Positions 4,470-6,571 of a stretch of DNA of 6,571 bases are shown here, piece after piece. The first letter of the stretch is position 1. Each line of letters starts with the position of its first letter. The notes beneath the pieces are model-generated. The model saw only the letters and a program-made list of their open reading frames with translations. It did no database searches and was not told where the DNA came from. A program made the position numbers and the translations under genes. This stretch comes from an uncultured Lachnospiraceae bacterium (lineage in GTDB: Bacteria > Bacillota > Clostridia > Lachnospirales > Lachnospiraceae): contig CANRMO010000136.1 in the NCBI GenBank assembly GCA_947631755.1, forward strand, positions 1-6,571, written 5' to 3'.

Positions 4470-6571
4470 TCAATCCAGTTTCAAAAGAAGCTCCAGTATC
4501 CTCTTCCCGCAGGTTTCCATCTCCTCCCGGCTGAGGATCCCCTTTTCCTTTGCCTCGGCCAGCCTCTCCGGCAATCCGCAGGCCATCTTCAGATCGTTGC
4601 CGGCCTTCACTTCTTTGTAGTGCTCACCGAGAGTCCACCAATCGGAAACCACCATGCCGTCAAATCCCCACTCCCCGCGGAGAATGTCATTGAGAAGTTC
4701 TCTGTTCTCGGACGAACGGTGTCCGTTTACGATATTATAAGAGCTCATAATACACCACGGCTTTGCCGTTTTCACTACGATCTCAAATGCTTTCAGATAA
4801 ATTTCCCTGGCCGCGCGCTCCGAAACTCTCGAATCGCTGTTTTTGCGGTTTGTCTCTTTATTGTTGAGGGCAAAATGCTTGACTGCCGCGCCAATGTGCA
4901 CAGACTGGATCCCCTCTACCATGGCCGATGCCATCACACCGGTCAGATAGGGATCCTCGGAATAATACTCAAAATTTCTCCCGCACAGCGGGCTCCTGTG
5001 GATATTTATAGCAGGAGTCAGCCACACAGCGATATTATTTTCTTTCACTTCCTTTGCCCCCGCCCGGCCAACTTCACGGACCAATCCGGGATTCCACGTA
5101 CAGGCAAGCAGAGTGGCGCACGGCCACGCAGTGGTGTTCACGCCGCACTGAGGCTCGATGCGCAGCCCTGCCGGGCCGTCTGCCGTCATCGCATTGGGGA
5201 TACCGTACTCTGGCATATTCCCAATGCCAAATGTATTGGCGCAGCCGGTATTTGGCTGCCCCCCCAAAAGATGAGCCAGCTCCTCATCCGTCATCTGCCG
5301 GATAAATTCATCCAATGTCATGCTGCCCTCCGCCACTTCTGTAAATGGGCGGATATTTTCTTTGTAGCGCCAGCTCCAGAGCAGAACCCCCTTCACACTC
5401 CGGTTCGCCGGTGTGAGGCCGTCAATCGGCTCCTTTGGCATCGGATCAAGTTCACAGGCATCCGGGTCATTGGCATCGGACTGAGGCAGTTCCTCAAAAC
5501 TGCCGTCCGCCAGCATCCGATGTCTCAAAGACGTGGGGGCAATCTTCTGAGTGAGCTGCTCCACGATCACATTTTCGCCGCACTCATATGTCTCCTCCAG
5601 CAGACGCACATCCCGCACCGAAGTCCCGGCAAAGAAACGGTAAGTACCGGATTCCAGCACATAGGCGGATCTGCATATTTTCCCCAGGTCATCATAAGAG
5701 GCCAGGGAACCCAGATCAAACGTCAATGTCAGAAGTTCTGTCTCCCCGCGCTGCAGAAGTCTTGTCTTTCGGAACGCGACAAGATTCTTCTTCGCCTTGC
5801 CGAGAACGCCCTGGGGAGCCTCTGCATAAATCTGGATCACTTCTTTTCCCGGCAGTTCCCCGGTATTTGTGACCCGGATCTGTATGCAGAATTTCATGTC
5901 CGCCTCCCTCACTGACGTGATCTCCCAGTCAAATTCCGTGTAAGACAGACCGTAACCAAACGGATAATTCACCTTGCCGCAGGCCTCCGGTATCGTCTCA
6001 AAATAGCGGTAGCCCACATAAATATCCTCTGTGTAGTCCACATAATCATCGGACTCGTGAAAATTATATGAGGAGGGGTAGTCCTCAAGCCTGCCCGCAA
6101 ATGTATCTGACAGCTTACCGGATGGATTCCCTATGCCGCAGAGAATCTCAGCCATGGCATTACCGCCCTCCATGCCGCCCTGCCAGGCCATCAGCACTGA
6201 CTGGATCCCCTCATCCTCTTTAAACCAGCTCGTGTCCACCATACCGCCGACATTCATCACAACCACAATGCGGTCAAAATAGCTCTTCACCTGCTCCACC
6301 ATCTTTTTCTCCGCGTGGGTCAGATAAAAATCGCCGTCCTCAAAGATGCTGTTTCCGTCATCCGCCTTGTCATAGCTGCTCTTGCGGTCCCATCCCTCCC
6401 CGGAAAACCGGCAGATCGCAATAACCGCCGTGTCCGCAAAATTCCGCGCAGTCCGGCAGAGTTCATCCGGCACCTCCGGCTCCACCGTCATACCCGGCTC
6501 GGCGCCTCTGGCATACTGGTGTCTCACATTTTTTCGATAAAACTCCGCCAGTTCCCGGCACACACTGACCC
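4470..6571 (-). CDS. Glycoside hydrolase family 3 beta-glycosidase with permuted domain order, 5' partial
   Basis: GH3 enzymes hydrolyse terminal beta-linked sugars (glucose, xylose and others) by a retaining mechanism. The frame stays open to the window edge, with 699 codons visible; the GTG at 6563 is probably internal, because about 100-130 residues of the alpha/beta sandwich domain expected upstream are missing. Numbering from that GTG: the sandwich domain covers 1-211, with SGEGWDR at 54-60 (Glu56 is the likely acid/base), AWQGGMEGG at 126-134, NPSGKLSDT at 146-154 and YPFGYGLSYTEF at 200-211. A fibronectin III-like domain covers about 214-325 (VTNTGELPGKEVIQIY, 231-246). A linker of about 90 residues follows. 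The catalytic barrel covers about 415-697: DGPAGLR (462-468), GRNFEYYSEDP (528-538), KHFALNN (562-568), SYN (608-610) and VVSDWW (638-643), in which Asp641 is the nucleophile. The barrel normally comes first; the reversed order is known from Ruminococcus albus and Butyrivibrio fibrisolvens beta-glucosidases. Substrate cannot be told from sequence. Whether it is secreted cannot be judged without the N-terminus. Confidence 0.95.
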   Translation of the reverse strand, partial: VSVCRELAEFYRKNVRHQYARGAEPGMTVEPEVPDELCRTARNFADTAVIAICRFSGEGWDRKSSYDKADDGNSIFEDGDFYLTHAEKKMVEQVKSYFDRIVVVMNVGGMVDTSWFKEDEGIQSVLMAWQGGMEGGNAMAEILCGIGNPSGKLSDTFAGRLEDYPSSYNFHESDDYVDYTEDIYVGYRYFETIPEACGKVNYPFGYGLSYTEFDWEITSVREADMKFCIQIRVTNTGELPGKEVIQIYAEAPQGVLGKAKKNLVAFRKTRLLQRGETELLTLTFDLGSLASYDDLGKICRSAYVLESGTYRFFAGTSVRDVRLLEETYECGENVIVEQLTQKIAPTSLRHRMLADGSFEELPQSDANDPDACELDPMPKEPIDGLTPANRSVKGVLLWSWRYKENIRPFTEVAEGSMTLDEFIRQMTDEELAHLLGGQPNTGCANTFGIGNMPEYGIPNAMTADGPAGLRIEPQCGVNTTAWPCATLLACTWNPGLVREVGRAGAKEVKENNIAVWLTPAINIHRSPLCGRNFEYYSEDPYLTGVMASAMVEGIQSVHIGAAVKHFALNNKETNRKNSDSRVSERAAREIYLKAFEIVVKTAKPWCIMSSYNIVNGHRSSENRELLNDILRGEWGFDGMVVSDWWTLGEHYKEVKAGNDLKMACGLPERLAEAKEKGILSREEMETCGKRILELLLKLD

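Noticed and set aside
4620..5915. 431-codon plus-strand open frame
   Set aside because: It lies wholly antisense to the GH3 gene, whose catalytic motifs are intact across the same stretch. The translation is rich in Arg, His, Pro and Cys without domain character, as expected of a shadow frame.
4906..6213. 14-base direct repeat (gactggatcccctc) in the GH3 gene near 4905 and 6200
   Set aside because: Both copies encode the same short peptide (EGIQS) in unrelated domains. This is most simply shared codon choice, with no flanking similarity that would suggest duplication.
4470..6563. Taking GTG at 6563 as the true start of the GH3 protein
   Set aside because: The frame stays open to the window edge and the expected first part of the sandwich domain is missing, so the gene most likely begins outside the window.

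Overview
The window looks like a chromosomal segment from a Gram-positive gut-type Clostridium relative, most likely Lachnospiraceae. The reasons are the form of its GreA-like protein, a DUF6273-type membrane protein, a one-chain SecDF, a glycoside hydrolase family 3 enzyme with reversed domain order, purine-rich Shine-Dalgarno sites and a sigma-A-type promoter. The family-level placement is inferred from protein style; no marker gene such as rRNA is present.

Every supported gene lies on the minus strand, so transcription runs from high to low coordinates. In that order: (1) 6571-4470, a GH3 beta-glycosidase whose first roughly 100-130 residues lie outside the window; (2) 4431-4403, a clear promoter, followed by secDF (4351-2093), the proton-driven accessory subunit of the Sec translocon with SecD and SecF fused; (3) 2062-2019, a hairpin with a short U-tract that looks like a terminator or attenuator; (4) 1998-787, a single-pass membrane protein with TPR-like repeats and a C-terminal DUF6273-type domain; (5) 761-258, a GreA-family transcript cleavage factor; (6) 122-1, the first 40 residues of a small secreted, lysine-rich protein cut by the window edge.

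The GH3 gene and secDF are separate units by promoter evidence: secDF has its own promoter just after the GH3 stop. I saw no strong terminator between them, so GH3 transcripts may read into secDF. The DUF6273 gene and greA are only 25 bases apart and are probably co-transcribed. No good promoter was found for that pair, so they may depend on readthrough of the hairpin after secDF. The last partial gene has its own ribosome binding site.

There is no CRISPR array, insertion sequence, phage gene, tRNA or rRNA, and no gene-free stretch above 300 bases. I did not find a clearly new biological system. The least explained parts are the DUF6273/greA pair, the hairpin region in front of it with two mutually exclusive folds, and the inverted repeat just after greA.
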